Shown one piece after another: positions 1 to 10,182 of a stretch of DNA of 64,000 nt. The translations under genes were made by a program, and so were the position numbers. Position 1 is the stretch's first letter, and every line of letters starts with the position of its first letter. The stretch comes from Antiquaquibacter metalliresistens (GTDB lineage: Bacteria; Actinomycetota; Actinomycetes; Actinomycetales; Microbacteriaceae), in NCBI RefSeq assembly GCF_029211225.1, contig NZ_JARGEM010000004.1:329945-393944 (forward strand), read 5' to 3'. Below the pieces are notes generated by a model. That model saw only the letters and a list, made by a program, of their open reading frames with translations, searched no databases and was not told where the DNA came from.

Positions 1-598
1 AGGAGGAGGGTGAGGAGCAGTCCTCGATCCAGACGTTCGAGGACACTCTGGCTGAGCGTACTGAGGTGAACCGTCCGCCGACGGCGCAGGATGATCAGTT
101 CGGTATTCGGCCGGGTCGCACGACGATTCTGTCGGTGTTGGACAACGACTCCGATCCTGATGGTGATGTGTTGGTGATCTCGGCGTTCGATGGGGTTTCG
201 GAGTCGACGGGGGTGTTGGATCCGATCGATGGTGGTCGGGCGTTGCAGTTCACGCCGGCGGAGGGTTTCGTCGGCACGATTGCGTTCAATTACACGGTCG
301 ATGATGGTCGTGGTGGTACGGCGAGTGCGAATGTGCAGGCGCGGGTGGTGCCTGACACGGTCAATGAGGCGCCGTATTCGGTGCGTGAGCCTGGGGTTAG
401 TGTCGAGGCGAATCAGACGGTCAGTTACAACGTGCTTGCGGATTGGCGTGATCCGGATGGTGATGATCTTTACCTGATAGCGGCGAGTCCGAAGTCGGGC
501 GATCTGGTGCGGTTCACCCCGGATGGGTTCGTCACGTTCACGCATCAGACCAGCGAGCTTGGTGAGAAGGAAGTCGTCTTCACCGTCTCCGACGGCTC
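1..598 (+). repeat. Perfect direct repeat, copy 1 (identical to 5667-6264)
   Basis: Every base from 1 to 598 matches 5667-6264 by direct comparison. Identity stops abruptly inside the codons after VSDGS. The left limit is unknown because the window begins inside the block. The block uses T-ending codons (GAT, GGT) and TTG much more than its flanks. I counted 31 G/C in bases 121-180 against 41 G/C in bases 781-840. Confidence 0.97.
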
Positions 599-3500
599 GG
601 ACACCCCGTCGCAGGGCACGTTGACGGTCAAGGTCGAACCCGGCGGCACCCTGAACCCCGTCGGCACCCCGGACTTCGCCACCGCGTTCGTGAACGAGAC
701 CGTGGTGGTCGAACCGCTGCTGAACGACCTCTCCCCATCGGGAGCGCAACTCGATCTCGTCGGCCTCGAAGAGCCCGGCGGGGATGCCACGGCCAACCTC
801 AACACCGACCGCGGCACGATCACGTTCACCTCGTCGGGGCCGGGCATCTTCTACATGAAGTACACGCTGCAGGCCGGCGCGAACACGAGCGTCGGCATCG
901 TGCGCATCGACGTGCGCGAAGCGCCGGCGGATGCCGCCCTGCCGCCCATCGCCGTCAAGGACACCGCGTACCTGCGCGGCGAGGAACCGGTGACCGTTTC
1001 GGTGCTCTCGAATGACGTGAGCCCGACGGGCCGCATCCTCGCCATCCAATCGGTCTCCGTGCCCGCCGAGTACGTGGCCAAGGGTCTCGTCGTCGAGACC
1101 CTCGAGTCCACCCTGGTGCGCATCACCTCCCCGGCCGCGCTGACCGAGCAGGTCAACTTCACCTACACGATCTCCGACGGCGTCTCGTCCGCGACCGCGG
1201 GCGTCACCGTCGTACCGGTTCCGGCACTGACGAAACACCAGCCCCCGATCGCGCAGAACGACGCTGCGACCGTGCGCGTCGGCGACATCATCACCCTCGA
1301 TGTGCTCGCCAACGATCGGCACCCCGACGACTCGTCGATGTTCCTCGACGCCGCGCTCGTCACCGAGCCGACGGCCGGCATCGCCTTTGTGTCCAAGAAT
1401 CGGCTGCGGTTCCAGGCGCCCACCGAGGCGGGCGAGTACCGCGTCGACTACCGCGTGCTCGATCCTTTCGGTGAGACCGCGGTGGCGACGGCGGTCTTCA
1501 CCGTGACGGCGCTGGATGACGCGAACAATCGCGATCCCGTGCCCGAGCCCCTCATCGGCCGGGTGCTGGCGGGCGGCACGATCCGCATCGACCTGCCGCT
1601 GAGCGGCATCGACCCGGACGGGGACTCCACGCAGCTGCTCGGCTTCCCGCGTAACCCCGCACTGGGCGCCATCGCGGAGACCGGCACGGACTACTTCGTC
1701 TACGAGGCATCCCCCGCGGCGGCGGGCACCGACGAGTTCAGCTACCAGGTGTACGACGCGCTCGGGGCGACGGGCACCGCGACGATCAAGATCGCCGTCA
1801 TCCCCGAGCCGAGCGACCTCCAGCCGCCGTCGGCGGTGCCGGATAGCGTCTCGATCCGCCCCGGCCGGGTCGCACAGGTCGATCTCACGGCGAACGACTC
1901 CGACCCGCAGGGCGCGCCCATCAAGGTCTCCGAAGAGCTCATCGACGTGCCGGACGGCATCGTCGCCGAGGTGGTCGACCTCAAGTACCTCGTGATCACG
2001 GCGCCGGAGACCGAGCAATCGTTCTCGTTGCGATACGAGCTCACCAACGACCGAGGAGGGTCCGCGGTCACCTACGTGCTGGTGCAGGTCACCCCCGACG
2101 CGCCCCTGCTGCCGCCTTCCGCCGACGACGTGCCGATTCTCACGCGCGAGATCGCGGGGAAGGAGTCGATCACCGTCGACCTCTTCGACGGGTTCGCCTT
2201 CAACCCCGCCGGGCGCACCGAAGACCTCGTGGTCACCCTCGAGGGCCCCAACGCTTCCGCCGGCGAGGTGCTCGAGACGCCGGGCAGGGTCACCGTCACA
2301 CCGGGGGAGTCCCGGCAGGCGATCGCCTATCGCGTGACGAACGTGGAAGACGATCTCAGCGCACTGGCGTTCATCATCGTTCCGGCGGCGACGGACGAGA
2401 GTTTCGACGATCCACCGATGATCGACCCGGCGCTCCCACCGCAGTACGTGAGCATGAACGAGACCCGAGAGTGGAACCTCGAAGACATCCTCGTCGTACC
2501 CTCCGGCCGCGACGCCCACATCTACGACAAGTCCTCCGTGACGGCCGTGCAGAGCAACGGCGATCCCAGCTACGTCGACGACAACACCATCCGCTTCACC
2601 GGACCCCTCGACTACCGCGGACCCGCCGCCATCAACTTCACCGTCTCCGACGGCGACTCGAAAGACGACCCCAAGGGCAACGTCGCCAACCTGACGCTGC
2701 CGATCATCGTCGGCGACCCGGAGTTCCGCGACACCCCGCCCGAGTTCACCACCCCCACCACGCAAGTGGAGGTCGGCGAGACCACGGTGATCGACTTGCG
2801 CGGTTCGACGGCGCATCCCAACCCGCAGATCCTGCGCGAGGTGACGTATTCCGAGGTCCGCGCGTCGAGCAATGCGCTCGGCACGAGCCTGAACGGTTCC
2901 CAGCTGAGCCTGACCGTGCCGCGCAACACACCCAAGGGCACCACGTACACGGTGGATGTGACGCTGCGCTGGGACAAGTTCACGGTGCCGGGCAAGGTGC
3001 AGGTGATCGTCGTCGGCTCCACCAGACCGTTGCCGGTCGCCGTCACCGACGATTACGAGACCAAGCGGCCGGTGACCAGCTACGTCATGACTCCGCTCGT
3101 CAACGACTCGAACCCGTATCAGACCACCGGCGAACCGCTGACGATCACCGACGCGAAGATCACCAACGCGGGCAACGTCGGCGCCGTGACCTTCACCGAC
3201 GATCAGATTCGCATCACACCGGCCTCGACACCGCAGTATCTGGTGATCGAGATCGCCTACACGATCGCGGATGCCACCCAAGACCCGGACCGTGAGGTCA
3301 ACGGCATCATCAACTTCACCATCACCGACGTGCCCGCGCAGGTCGGCACCCCGTCGGTGCCGGCGCAGGGCGACGAAGGCACGGTCGCGCTAGGATTCTC
3401 CGCCCCGGGCACGAACGGCAAGCAGATCACCTCGTACGAGATCCAATCGAGCCCATCCGCGAGCATGCCGACGAACTGCATGGACCCGGGATGCACCATC

Positions 3501-4415
3501 ACCGGTCTCACGAACGGCACCGCCTACACGTTCCAAGTGCGGGCCATCAACGAGAACGGACCAGGGCCATGGTCGTCTCCGAGCAACGCCGTCGTGCCGT
3601 ACACCTCGCCAGCGGCCCCGACCGTCGATCTGCAACTCGTCGACCCGTGGGCGCCGGGCGGGGCGGTGCGCGCGACCTGGCAGGCGCTGAACGGCGCCCA
3701 GACCGGCGGCGGCACGGTGCAATACCGCTACCAGCTCAACGAACTGGGCTTCAGCGCGTGGGGCAGCGCGACCACTGCGGACTTCGCGGGCCTCGGCGCC
3801 GGCTCGTACCGTGTGACCGTCGAGGCGCGCAACACCGGCAACAAGGTCTCTACGGGCACGTCCGTGAGCCGGACGATCACGCAGCAGGGCCCCGCACCCG
3901 TGCCGTCCGCTCCCGTCACGAACGTCACCGACTCCACGGCGGCGGGCTCGATCACCTGGAACTGGGGCGCCGTGAGCCCGAACCCCGGTGGCAGTGCGAA
4001 CCTGCGATACCAGGTGAGCGTCAACGGCGGCGGTGCGATCGACATCGGCAACACCACGAGCTATTCGCGCAGCGGTCTGTCGGCAGGCAACTACTCGCTC
4101 GCCGTGCAGGCCTGCAACAAGAGCGGGTGCAGTGCGATGAGCGCAGCCTCCGCCGCCGGGACGATCGTCGACCCGCCGCCGCCGTCGAACACGACCGTGA
4201 CGACCACGACGTGCATCGTCAGCAGCAGCGACTTCAACAACTACGTCAGCTCGTGCTCGAACGTCTACCTGAATCCGGGGGACCGCGTGAATGTGAGCTG
4301 CCGCGGTCAGCAGAACGGAGTGCAGTTCATGCACATCAACGTCGGGCCCAACGCGGGGTGGTACATCCGAGGCGCCGACACCGACCGCGATCCGTACTCG
4401 CTGCCGAACTGTTGA
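1..4415 (+). CDS. Giant Ig-like / fibronectin III surface protein, copy 1 (5' end outside window)
   Basis: The frame is open from base 3, so about 1,470 codons are visible and the N-terminus lies upstream. By comparison with the complete paralogue downstream, the missing part should hold a membrane anchor and a beta-propeller. The visible part starts in the acidic linker (EEGEEQ) and continues with about eleven Ig/cadherin-like repeats carrying LxNDxDPxG motifs and DPDGD calcium-type loops. Fibronectin III-like domains follow (for example TGLTNGTAYTFQVRAINENG). The C-terminal cap has four Cys and ends in Cys as the last residue (SLPNC-stop). Probable role: a long extracellular stalk or adhesin. 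The substrate is unknown. Confidence 0.85.
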   Translation, partial: EEGEEQSSIQTFEDTLAERTEVNRPPTAQDDQFGIRPGRTTILSVLDNDSDPDGDVLVISAFDGVSESTGVLDPIDGGRALQFTPAEGFVGTIAFNYTVDDGRGGTASANVQARVVPDTVNEAPYSVREPGVSVEANQTVSYNVLADWRDPDGDDLYLIAASPKSGDLVRFTPDGFVTFTHQTSELGEKEVVFTVSDGSDTPSQGTLTVKVEPGGTLNPVGTPDFATAFVNETVVVEPLLNDLSPSGAQLDLVGLEEPGGDATANLNTDRGTITFTSSGPGIFYMKYTLQAGANTSVGIVRIDVREAPADAALPPIAVKDTAYLRGEEPVTVSVLSNDVSPTGRILAIQSVSVPAEYVAKGLVVETLESTLVRITSPAALTEQVNFTYTISDGVSSATAGVTVVPVPALTKHQPPIAQNDAATVRVGDIITLDVLANDRHPDDSSMFLDAALVTEPTAGIAFVSKNRLRFQAPTEAGEYRVDYRVLDPFGETAVATAVFTVTALDDANNRDPVPEPLIGRVLAGGTIRIDLPLSGIDPDGDSTQLLGFPRNPALGAIAETGTDYFVYEASPAAAGTDEFSYQVYDALGATGTATIKIAVIPEPSDLQPPSAVPDSVSIRPGRVAQVDLTANDSDPQGAPIKVSEELIDVPDGIVAEVVDLKYLVITAPETEQSFSLRYELTNDRGGSAVTYVLVQVTPDAPLLPPSADDVPILTREIAGKESITVDLFDGFAFNPAGRTEDLVVTLEGPNASAGEVLETPGRVTVTPGESRQAIAYRVTNVEDDLSALAFIIVPAATDESFDDPPMIDPALPPQYVSMNETREWNLEDILVVPSGRDAHIYDKSSVTAVQSNGDPSYVDDNTIRFTGPLDYRGPAAINFTVSDGDSKDDPKGNVANLTLPIIVGDPEFRDTPPEFTTPTTQVEVGETTVIDLRGSTAHPNPQILREVTYSEVRASSNALGTSLNGSQLSLTVPRNTPKGTTYTVDVTLRWDKFTVPGKVQVIVVGSTRPLPVAVTDDYETKRPVTSYVMTPLVNDSNPYQTTGEPLTITDAKITNAGNVGAVTFTDDQIRITPASTPQYLVIEIAYTIADATQDPDREVNGIINFTITDVPAQVGTPSVPAQGDEGTVALGFSAPGTNGKQITSYEIQSSPSASMPTNCMDPGCTITGLTNGTAYTFQVRAINENGPGPWSSPSNAVVPYTSPAAPTVDLQLVDPWAPGGAVRATWQALNGAQTGGGTVQYRYQLNELGFSAWGSATTADFAGLGAGSYRVTVEARNTGNKVSTGTSVSRTITQQGPAPVPSAPVTNVTDSTAAGSITWNWGAVSPNPGGSANLRYQVSVNGGGAIDIGNTTSYSRSGLSAGNYSLAVQACNKSGCSAMSAASAAGTIVDPPPPSNTTVTTTTCIVSSSDFNNYVSSCSNVYLNPGDRVNVSCRGQQNGVQFMHINVGPNAGWYIRGADTDRDPYSLPNC

Positions 4416-4421
4416 GTCACC

Positions 4422-4453
4422 GGGACGCATGGGGAGTGCTGCCCATGCGTCCC
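4422..4453 (+). terminator. Hairpin terminator after copy 1
   Basis: A perfect 12-bp stem (GGGACGCATGGG pairing with CCCATGCGTCCC) with an 8-base loop starts six bases after the stop codon. There is no T-run, as is usual in high-GC actinobacteria. It separates the two giant genes, which suggests that copy 2 has its own promoter. Confidence 0.7.
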
Positions 4454-4549
4454 GCATTCCGGGGGCCGCGCAGCGTGTTAGGTTCTTGTCGAATACTCAC
4501 CGTTCTTGACGATGAGTGAGGGGACGACGATCAACGCGGGGGCAAGTTC

Positions 4550-7500
4550 TTGAACGCGCTGACCAAGTGGGTCAAGGCAAGGAAGACGACGGCATCGGCT
4601 CTCGTCGTTGCGCTCATGGCCGGCGTTCCGTTGACGATCGCGGCGTTGCATCCCGGTTTCCCGATCTCCGATGTGGACATGACGTCACGGGATGTGTGGG
4701 TGACCAATGGCGAGTTGTTGCTCGGTGGTCGGTTGAATCGTCAGATCGACGAGCTGAACGGTTCGGTCGTGGCCTCGAGTCCGGCCTTCGATGTGTTGCA
4801 GGACGGCGACACCCTGTTCATGGTGGATCCGGATGCCGGGCGGGTCGAATCGGTCAACCCCGCGTCGACCGAGGTGACCTCGGCGATCGACATACCGCAG
4901 GGCTCGGAGGTCTCCTACGGCGGCGACGTGCTCGCCATCGTCTCGCCGCAGGGGGAGCTCTGGGCCATACCCGCCATCGGTGATCTGCAGTTCAACTTCG
5001 TGTCGACGCCACCCCTGGTGGAGCTGGGTGTCGGCGGGCATGCGGTCGTCACCGGCGAAGGGGCCGTGATCGCCGTATCCCGGGAGTCGGGCAAGCTCTA
5101 CCGCGTCGAGTCGCTCGTGGACGTCCCCAAGGAGAGTGCGTTCCCGTCGGTTGGTGAGTTTCAGTTGGCGGCGGTGGGTGATCAGGCGGTGGTGTTCGAT
5201 CAGTCGACGAACGAGCTGGTGAACCAGTCGGGTTCGCGATTCGGTCTCGGCGATCAGCGCGGTCTGCGCTTGCAGCAGAGCGGGCCCGCATCCGGCCGCG
5301 CGGTGGTCGCCACGGGCGACGGGCTCGTGAAGGTGGATCTCGCCTCGGGGGCGACGGAGGTCATCCCGGCGAACATCCCGGCACCATCCTCCGACCCGAC
5401 GGCGGTGGCGGCGCCCGTGAACCAGGCAGGTTGCGCCCATGGGGCGTGGGCCGAGTCCGGTCGCTACCTCTTGGCGTGTGATGGTGCGGTGTCGCAGGCG
5501 TTGGATATTGAGCAGCCGACGCGGGGGAGTCGGTTGGAGTTCCGGGTCAACCGCAGTGTGATTGCGTTGAATGATCTCTCCAACGGCAATGTGTGGTTGA
5601 TGGATGAGAACATGCGCCTGGTGGAGAACTGGGATGACGTGATTCCGCCGGTGGAGGAGGAGTCTGAGGAGGAGGGTGAGGAGCAGTCCTCGATCCAGAC
5701 GTTCGAGGACACTCTGGCTGAGCGTACTGAGGTGAACCGTCCGCCGACGGCGCAGGATGATCAGTTCGGTATTCGGCCGGGTCGCACGACGATTCTGTCG
5801 GTGTTGGACAACGACTCCGATCCTGATGGTGATGTGTTGGTGATCTCGGCGTTCGATGGGGTTTCGGAGTCGACGGGGGTGTTGGATCCGATCGATGGTG
5901 GTCGGGCGTTGCAGTTCACGCCGGCGGAGGGTTTCGTCGGCACGATTGCGTTCAATTACACGGTCGATGATGGTCGTGGTGGTACGGCGAGTGCGAATGT
6001 GCAGGCGCGGGTGGTGCCTGACACGGTCAATGAGGCGCCGTATTCGGTGCGTGAGCCTGGGGTTAGTGTCGAGGCGAATCAGACGGTCAGTTACAACGTG
6101 CTTGCGGATTGGCGTGATCCGGATGGTGATGATCTTTACCTGATAGCGGCGAGTCCGAAGTCGGGCGATCTGGTGCGGTTCACCCCGGATGGGTTCGTCA
6201 CGTTCACGCATCAGACCAGCGAGCTTGGTGAGAAGGAAGTCGTCTTCACCGTCTCCGACGGCTCCCAGCAGACGGCGCAAGGCTCCCTCACCGTGAAGGT
6301 CGAACCCGCGGGGTCGCTGAACCCGGTGGGCACGCCCGATTTCGCGACGTCCTTCGTCGGCGAGACGGTCACGGTCAAACCGCTGCTCAACGACCTCTCG
6401 CCGTCCGGTGCGCAGTTGAGCCTCGTCGGGCTGGAGGAGCCGGGTGGCGACGCGTCGGCCAGCCTCAGCGCCGATCGCGGAGAAGTCACCTTCACCTCGT
6501 CGGCACCCGGCATCTTCTACATGAAGTACACGCTGCAGGCCGGCGCGAACACGAGCGTCGGGATCATCCGCATCGACGTGCGGGAGAAGCCGGCGGACCT
6601 CGAGCTGCCGCCGGTGGCGGTGAAGGACACGGCCTATCTGCGCAGCGAGGAGCCCGTGACGGTCTCGGTGCTCTCGAACGACGTGAGCCCCACGGGCCGC
6701 ATCCTCGCCATCCAATCGGTGTCGGTTCCACCGGAGTACGCGGCCAAGGGTCTCGTCGTCGAGGTGCTCGAGTCCACCCTGGTACGCATCACCTCGCCGG
6801 CCGCGCTGACCGAGCAGGTCAACTTCACTTACACGATCTCCGACGGCGTCTCGTCCGCGACCGCGGGCGTCACGGTCGTACCCGTGCCCGCGCTGACCAA
6901 GCATCAGCCGCCCGTCGCGGCGAACGATGCGGCGACGGTGCGCGTCGGCGACATCACGACGCTCGACGTGTTGGACAACGACTTCCACCCCGACGACTCG
7001 ACGATGTTCCTCGACACCACCCTCGTCACCGAGCCCGACGGCGGCATCGCCTTCATCTCTCGTGACCGCCTTCGCTTCCAGGCTCCGGAGGAACCGGGGG
7101 AGTACCGGGTCGACTACCGCGTGCTCGACCCGTACGGCGAGTCGGCCGTCGCGACCGCGGTCTTCACTGTCACGCCGCTCGACGATGAGAACAACCGCGA
7201 CCCCGTGCCCGCCCCGCTGATCGGTCGGGTGCTGGCGGGCGGCACGATCCGCATCGACCTGCCATTGAGCGGCATCGACCCGGATGGGGACTCCACGCAA
7301 CTGCTCGGGTTCCCACGATCGCCGGGTCTCGGCTCGATCGTGGAGACCGGGAACGACTACTTCATCTACGAGGCGTCGCCGGCAGGCGCCGGCACCGACG
7401 AGTTCAGCTACCAGGTGTACGACGCGCTCGGGGCGACGGGCACCGCGACGATCAAGATCGCCGTCATCCCCGAGCCGAGCGAGTTGCAGCCGCCGTCGGC

Positions 7501-10129
7501 GGTGCCCGACAGCGTCTCCGTGCGACCGGGCAGGGTCGCCCAAGTGGATCTGCTCGCCAACGACTCCGATCCGCAGGGCGCTCCGATCAAGATCTCGGAG
7601 GAGCTCATCGACGTACCGGAAGGCATCAAGGCCGAGGTCGTCGACCGCCGCTATCTCGTGCTCAACGCTCCAGAGACCGAGCAGTCCTTCTCGCTGCGCT
7701 ACGAGCTCACGAACAATCGCGGTGGCACCGCGCTGTCCTACGTGCTCGTGCAGGTCACCCCCGACGCGCCGCTGTTGCCCCCCACCGCGGATGACGTGCC
7801 CATCCAGACGAAGGAGATCGCCGGCAAGGAGTCGATCACCGTCGACCTGTTCGACGGGTTCGCCTTCAACCCCGCCGGGCGCACCGAAGACCTCACCGTC
7901 ACCCTCGAGGGGCCCAATGCGAGCGCCGCCGAGGTGCTGGACAGCCCGGGGCTCGTGGAGGTGACGCCGCAGCAGAGCCGCCAGGCGATCGCCTACCGCG
8001 TGACGAACGAGGAGGACGAACTCTCTGCGATGGCGTTCATCCTGGTGCCGGCCGCCGTCGATGAGGACTTCGACAGTCCGCCGTACATCGACCCCAACCT
8101 GCCGCCGCAGTACGTTTCGATGAACGGCGAGCGCGAGTGGAATCTCTCCGACATCGTCATCGTGCCATCGGGACGCGACCCGCACATCTACGAGCGGGGC
8201 ACGGTGACCGCGGTGCAGGGCGACGGCTCGTCGAGCTACGTCGACGACGACACCATCCGCATCGCCCCGCCGACGGGCTATCGCGGGCCCGCATCGATCA
8301 ACTTCACCGTCTCCGACGGGGACTCCAAGGATGACCCGAAGGGCGTCGAGGCGCAGCTCACGCTCAACGTCATCATCGGCGACCCCGAGTTCCGCGACAC
8401 CCCGCCGGAGTTCACGACACCGAACGCGCAGGTCGAGGTGGGTGAGACGACGGTCATCGACCTTCGTGCGTCGACGGCGCACCCGAATCCGCAGATCCTG
8501 CAACAGGTGACGTACTCCGATGCGCGCGCGTCCAACGGTGCCCTCAATGCGACCCTCAACGGCTCCCAGCTCAGTCTGACGGTGCCGCGCAACACGCCGA
8601 AGGGCTCCACCTACACCGTCGACGTCACCCTCCGTTGGGACCAGTTCACCGTGCAGGGAACCGTGAACGTGCTCGTCGTCGGATCATCCCGACCCCTGCC
8701 GGTCGCAGTGACGGACGACTACGAGACAAAACGACCGGTGGGCACCTACACGATGTCGCCGCTGACCAACGACTCGAATCCGTATCAGACCTCCGGTGAG
8801 CCCCTCACGATCGTGGACGCCCGGATCACGAACGCCGAGAACGTGGGCACGGTGAGTTTCACCGATGATCAGATCAGCATCACCCCGGTCTCGACGCCGC
8901 AATACCTGGTGATCGGCATTGCATACACCATCGCGGATGCGACGGAGGATCCCGACCGGCAGGTCAACGGCACCATCAACTTCACCATCACCGACGTGCC
9001 CGCCGAGGTCGGCAAGCCCAGCCGCGGTGGATCCCAGTACGGCGGCGACAGATCGGCGAGCATTAGCTGGACCGCCCCGGCGACCAATGGCAAGGAGATC
9101 ACCTCCTACGAGGTGCGCAACATGCAGAACGGGACCGTGGCGACCGTTGGCGGCACGACCTACTCGCACACGGCGACCGGCCTCACCAACGGCACGACCT
9201 ACACCTTCCAGGTGCGAGCCATCAACGTGAACGGTCCAGGACCGTGGTCGACGGCGAGTGATCCGATCACCCCGTACGGCACGCCTCAGCAGGTGAGCCC
9301 GACCGTCACCGTCGTCGACCAGTGGGGTCCCGGCGGTGTGATCCGGGCGAGCTGGCCGGCCGTCGCGGGCACCGGCGGCACCACGACGTACTACTGGAGC
9401 GCATCCAACGGTGCGAGCGGCAACACGACGAGCCTGCAGACCCCCGACATCGGCGGTCTCGCGGGCGGTTCATACACGGTGCAGGTCTATGCGCGCAACG
9501 AGGCGTACCAGGGCCCCACTGGCACGTCGAACGCCGGCTCGATCACCAACCAGGGAATCCCGGGCACGCCCACGATCACCAGTTCGTCGCCGGGCAACGG
9601 CACGACGTCGCCCAGCAACGTGAGCTGGAGCTGGAGCAGCGTCTCGGCGAGCCCAGGCGGCACCGCCAACATCCAGTACGAGGTCAGCTACAACGGTGGC
9701 GGATGGCAGGGTGTCGGCGCCGCAACCAGCTACACCCTGAACGGCCGGGGGACCGGTGACCACACGCTCTCGGTGCGCGCGACGAACAAGTCGGGGCCAG
9801 GTGGTGCGAGCGCCGGTGTCACCGTCACGCTCTCGACGCCGGCGACGGTGAGCATGTGCATGACCGGGACCGGACCGATCTCGGGGAGCAGCTATTTCCA
9901 CATCTACTGGACCGGGCAGTCCGGCGGCGACCACACCGTCTCGGTGCGGAACACGCACGGCAACCCGCAGTTCACGTCGACGCGTACGGCGTCGGGTTCG
10001 GACAACGGAGCGACCTTGGGGGCGTACGCGGCACGCAACACCGCGGGTGATCTCGCTCAGCAATACCGCTACGTGTTCGACGGCTCATTGGGCCCCTGGA
10101 CGCCGATGTCGAGCATCCCGATGTGTTGA
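4550..10129 (+). CDS. Giant anchored beta-propeller / Ig-like / fibronectin III surface protein, copy 2
   Basis: 1,859 residues with a TTG start (MNALTKWVKARK) preceded by a G-rich ribosome site. A basic N-terminus and one hydrophobic segment (about 14-34) act as signal peptide or anchor. Residues about 40-370 look like a YncE-type beta-propeller (repeated DGDTLFMVDPDAGRV-like blades). An acidic linker (EEESEEEGEEQ, about 373-383) leads to about eleven Ig/cadherin-like repeats from about 393 with LxNDxDPxG motifs. Fibronectin III-like domains start at about 1,440. The C-terminal cap has two Cys, one of them the last residue (SSIPMC-stop). The gene lies just upstream of moxR-DUF58-transglutaminase genes, as the fn3 gene does in bifidobacterial PFNA clusters. 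An extracellular structural or adhesive role is inferred. Confidence 0.88.
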   Translation: MNALTKWVKARKTTASALVVALMAGVPLTIAALHPGFPISDVDMTSRDVWVTNGELLLGGRLNRQIDELNGSVVASSPAFDVLQDGDTLFMVDPDAGRVESVNPASTEVTSAIDIPQGSEVSYGGDVLAIVSPQGELWAIPAIGDLQFNFVSTPPLVELGVGGHAVVTGEGAVIAVSRESGKLYRVESLVDVPKESAFPSVGEFQLAAVGDQAVVFDQSTNELVNQSGSRFGLGDQRGLRLQQSGPASGRAVVATGDGLVKVDLASGATEVIPANIPAPSSDPTAVAAPVNQAGCAHGAWAESGRYLLACDGAVSQALDIEQPTRGSRLEFRVNRSVIALNDLSNGNVWLMDENMRLVENWDDVIPPVEEESEEEGEEQSSIQTFEDTLAERTEVNRPPTAQDDQFGIRPGRTTILSVLDNDSDPDGDVLVISAFDGVSESTGVLDPIDGGRALQFTPAEGFVGTIAFNYTVDDGRGGTASANVQARVVPDTVNEAPYSVREPGVSVEANQTVSYNVLADWRDPDGDDLYLIAASPKSGDLVRFTPDGFVTFTHQTSELGEKEVVFTVSDGSQQTAQGSLTVKVEPAGSLNPVGTPDFATSFVGETVTVKPLLNDLSPSGAQLSLVGLEEPGGDASASLSADRGEVTFTSSAPGIFYMKYTLQAGANTSVGIIRIDVREKPADLELPPVAVKDTAYLRSEEPVTVSVLSNDVSPTGRILAIQSVSVPPEYAAKGLVVEVLESTLVRITSPAALTEQVNFTYTISDGVSSATAGVTVVPVPALTKHQPPVAANDAATVRVGDITTLDVLDNDFHPDDSTMFLDTTLVTEPDGGIAFISRDRLRFQAPEEPGEYRVDYRVLDPYGESAVATAVFTVTPLDDENNRDPVPAPLIGRVLAGGTIRIDLPLSGIDPDGDSTQLLGFPRSPGLGSIVETGNDYFIYEASPAGAGTDEFSYQVYDALGATGTATIKIAVIPEPSELQPPSAVPDSVSVRPGRVAQVDLLANDSDPQGAPIKISEELIDVPEGIKAEVVDRRYLVLNAPETEQSFSLRYELTNNRGGTALSYVLVQVTPDAPLLPPTADDVPIQTKEIAGKESITVDLFDGFAFNPAGRTEDLTVTLEGPNASAAEVLDSPGLVEVTPQQSRQAIAYRVTNEEDELSAMAFILVPAAVDEDFDSPPYIDPNLPPQYVSMNGEREWNLSDIVIVPSGRDPHIYERGTVTAVQGDGSSSYVDDDTIRIAPPTGYRGPASINFTVSDGDSKDDPKGVEAQLTLNVIIGDPEFRDTPPEFTTPNAQVEVGETTVIDLRASTAHPNPQILQQVTYSDARASNGALNATLNGSQLSLTVPRNTPKGSTYTVDVTLRWDQFTVQGTVNVLVVGSSRPLPVAVTDDYETKRPVGTYTMSPLTNDSNPYQTSGEPLTIVDARITNAENVGTVSFTDDQISITPVSTPQYLVIGIAYTIADATEDPDRQVNGTINFTITDVPAEVGKPSRGGSQYGGDRSASISWTAPATNGKEITSYEVRNMQNGTVATVGGTTYSHTATGLTNGTTYTFQVRAINVNGPGPWSTASDPITPYGTPQQVSPTVTVVDQWGPGGVIRASWPAVAGTGGTTTYYWSASNGASGNTTSLQTPDIGGLAGGSYTVQVYARNEAYQGPTGTSNAGSITNQGIPGTPTITSSSPGNGTTSPSNVSWSWSSVSASPGGTANIQYEVSYNGGGWQGVGAATSYTLNGRGTGDHTLSVRATNKSGPGGASAGVTVTLSTPATVSMCMTGTGPISGSSYFHIYWTGQSGGDHTVSVRNTHGNPQFTSTRTASGSDNGATLGAYAARNTAGDLAQQYRYVFDGSLGPWTPMSSIPMC
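5667..6264 (+). repeat. Perfect direct repeat, copy 2 (identical to 1-598)
   Basis: It encodes the end of the acidic linker and the first two Ig-like repeats. T-ending codon use begins further upstream, in patches at about 5145-5240 and 5460-5660, so the donor-like tract in copy 2 is longer than the visible match. The rest of the two genes is clearly diverged at the DNA level. Confidence 0.97.
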
Positions 10130-10182
10130 GCTAACCCCATGTGTTGAACTGAGACCCCAACCCACCACCCAGAGAGGCCCCC

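Noticed and set aside
4685-8503. A 1,272-codon open frame on the minus strand inside the giant gene
   Set aside because: It is antisense to a well-supported Ig-like protein, has Arg/His-rich composition typical of a shadow frame in high-GC DNA, and matches no family.
10118-10150. Short duplication ATGTGTTGA around the stop of the second giant gene
   Set aside because: Only nine bases repeat across the stop codon. It is probably chance or minor slippage with no visible function.
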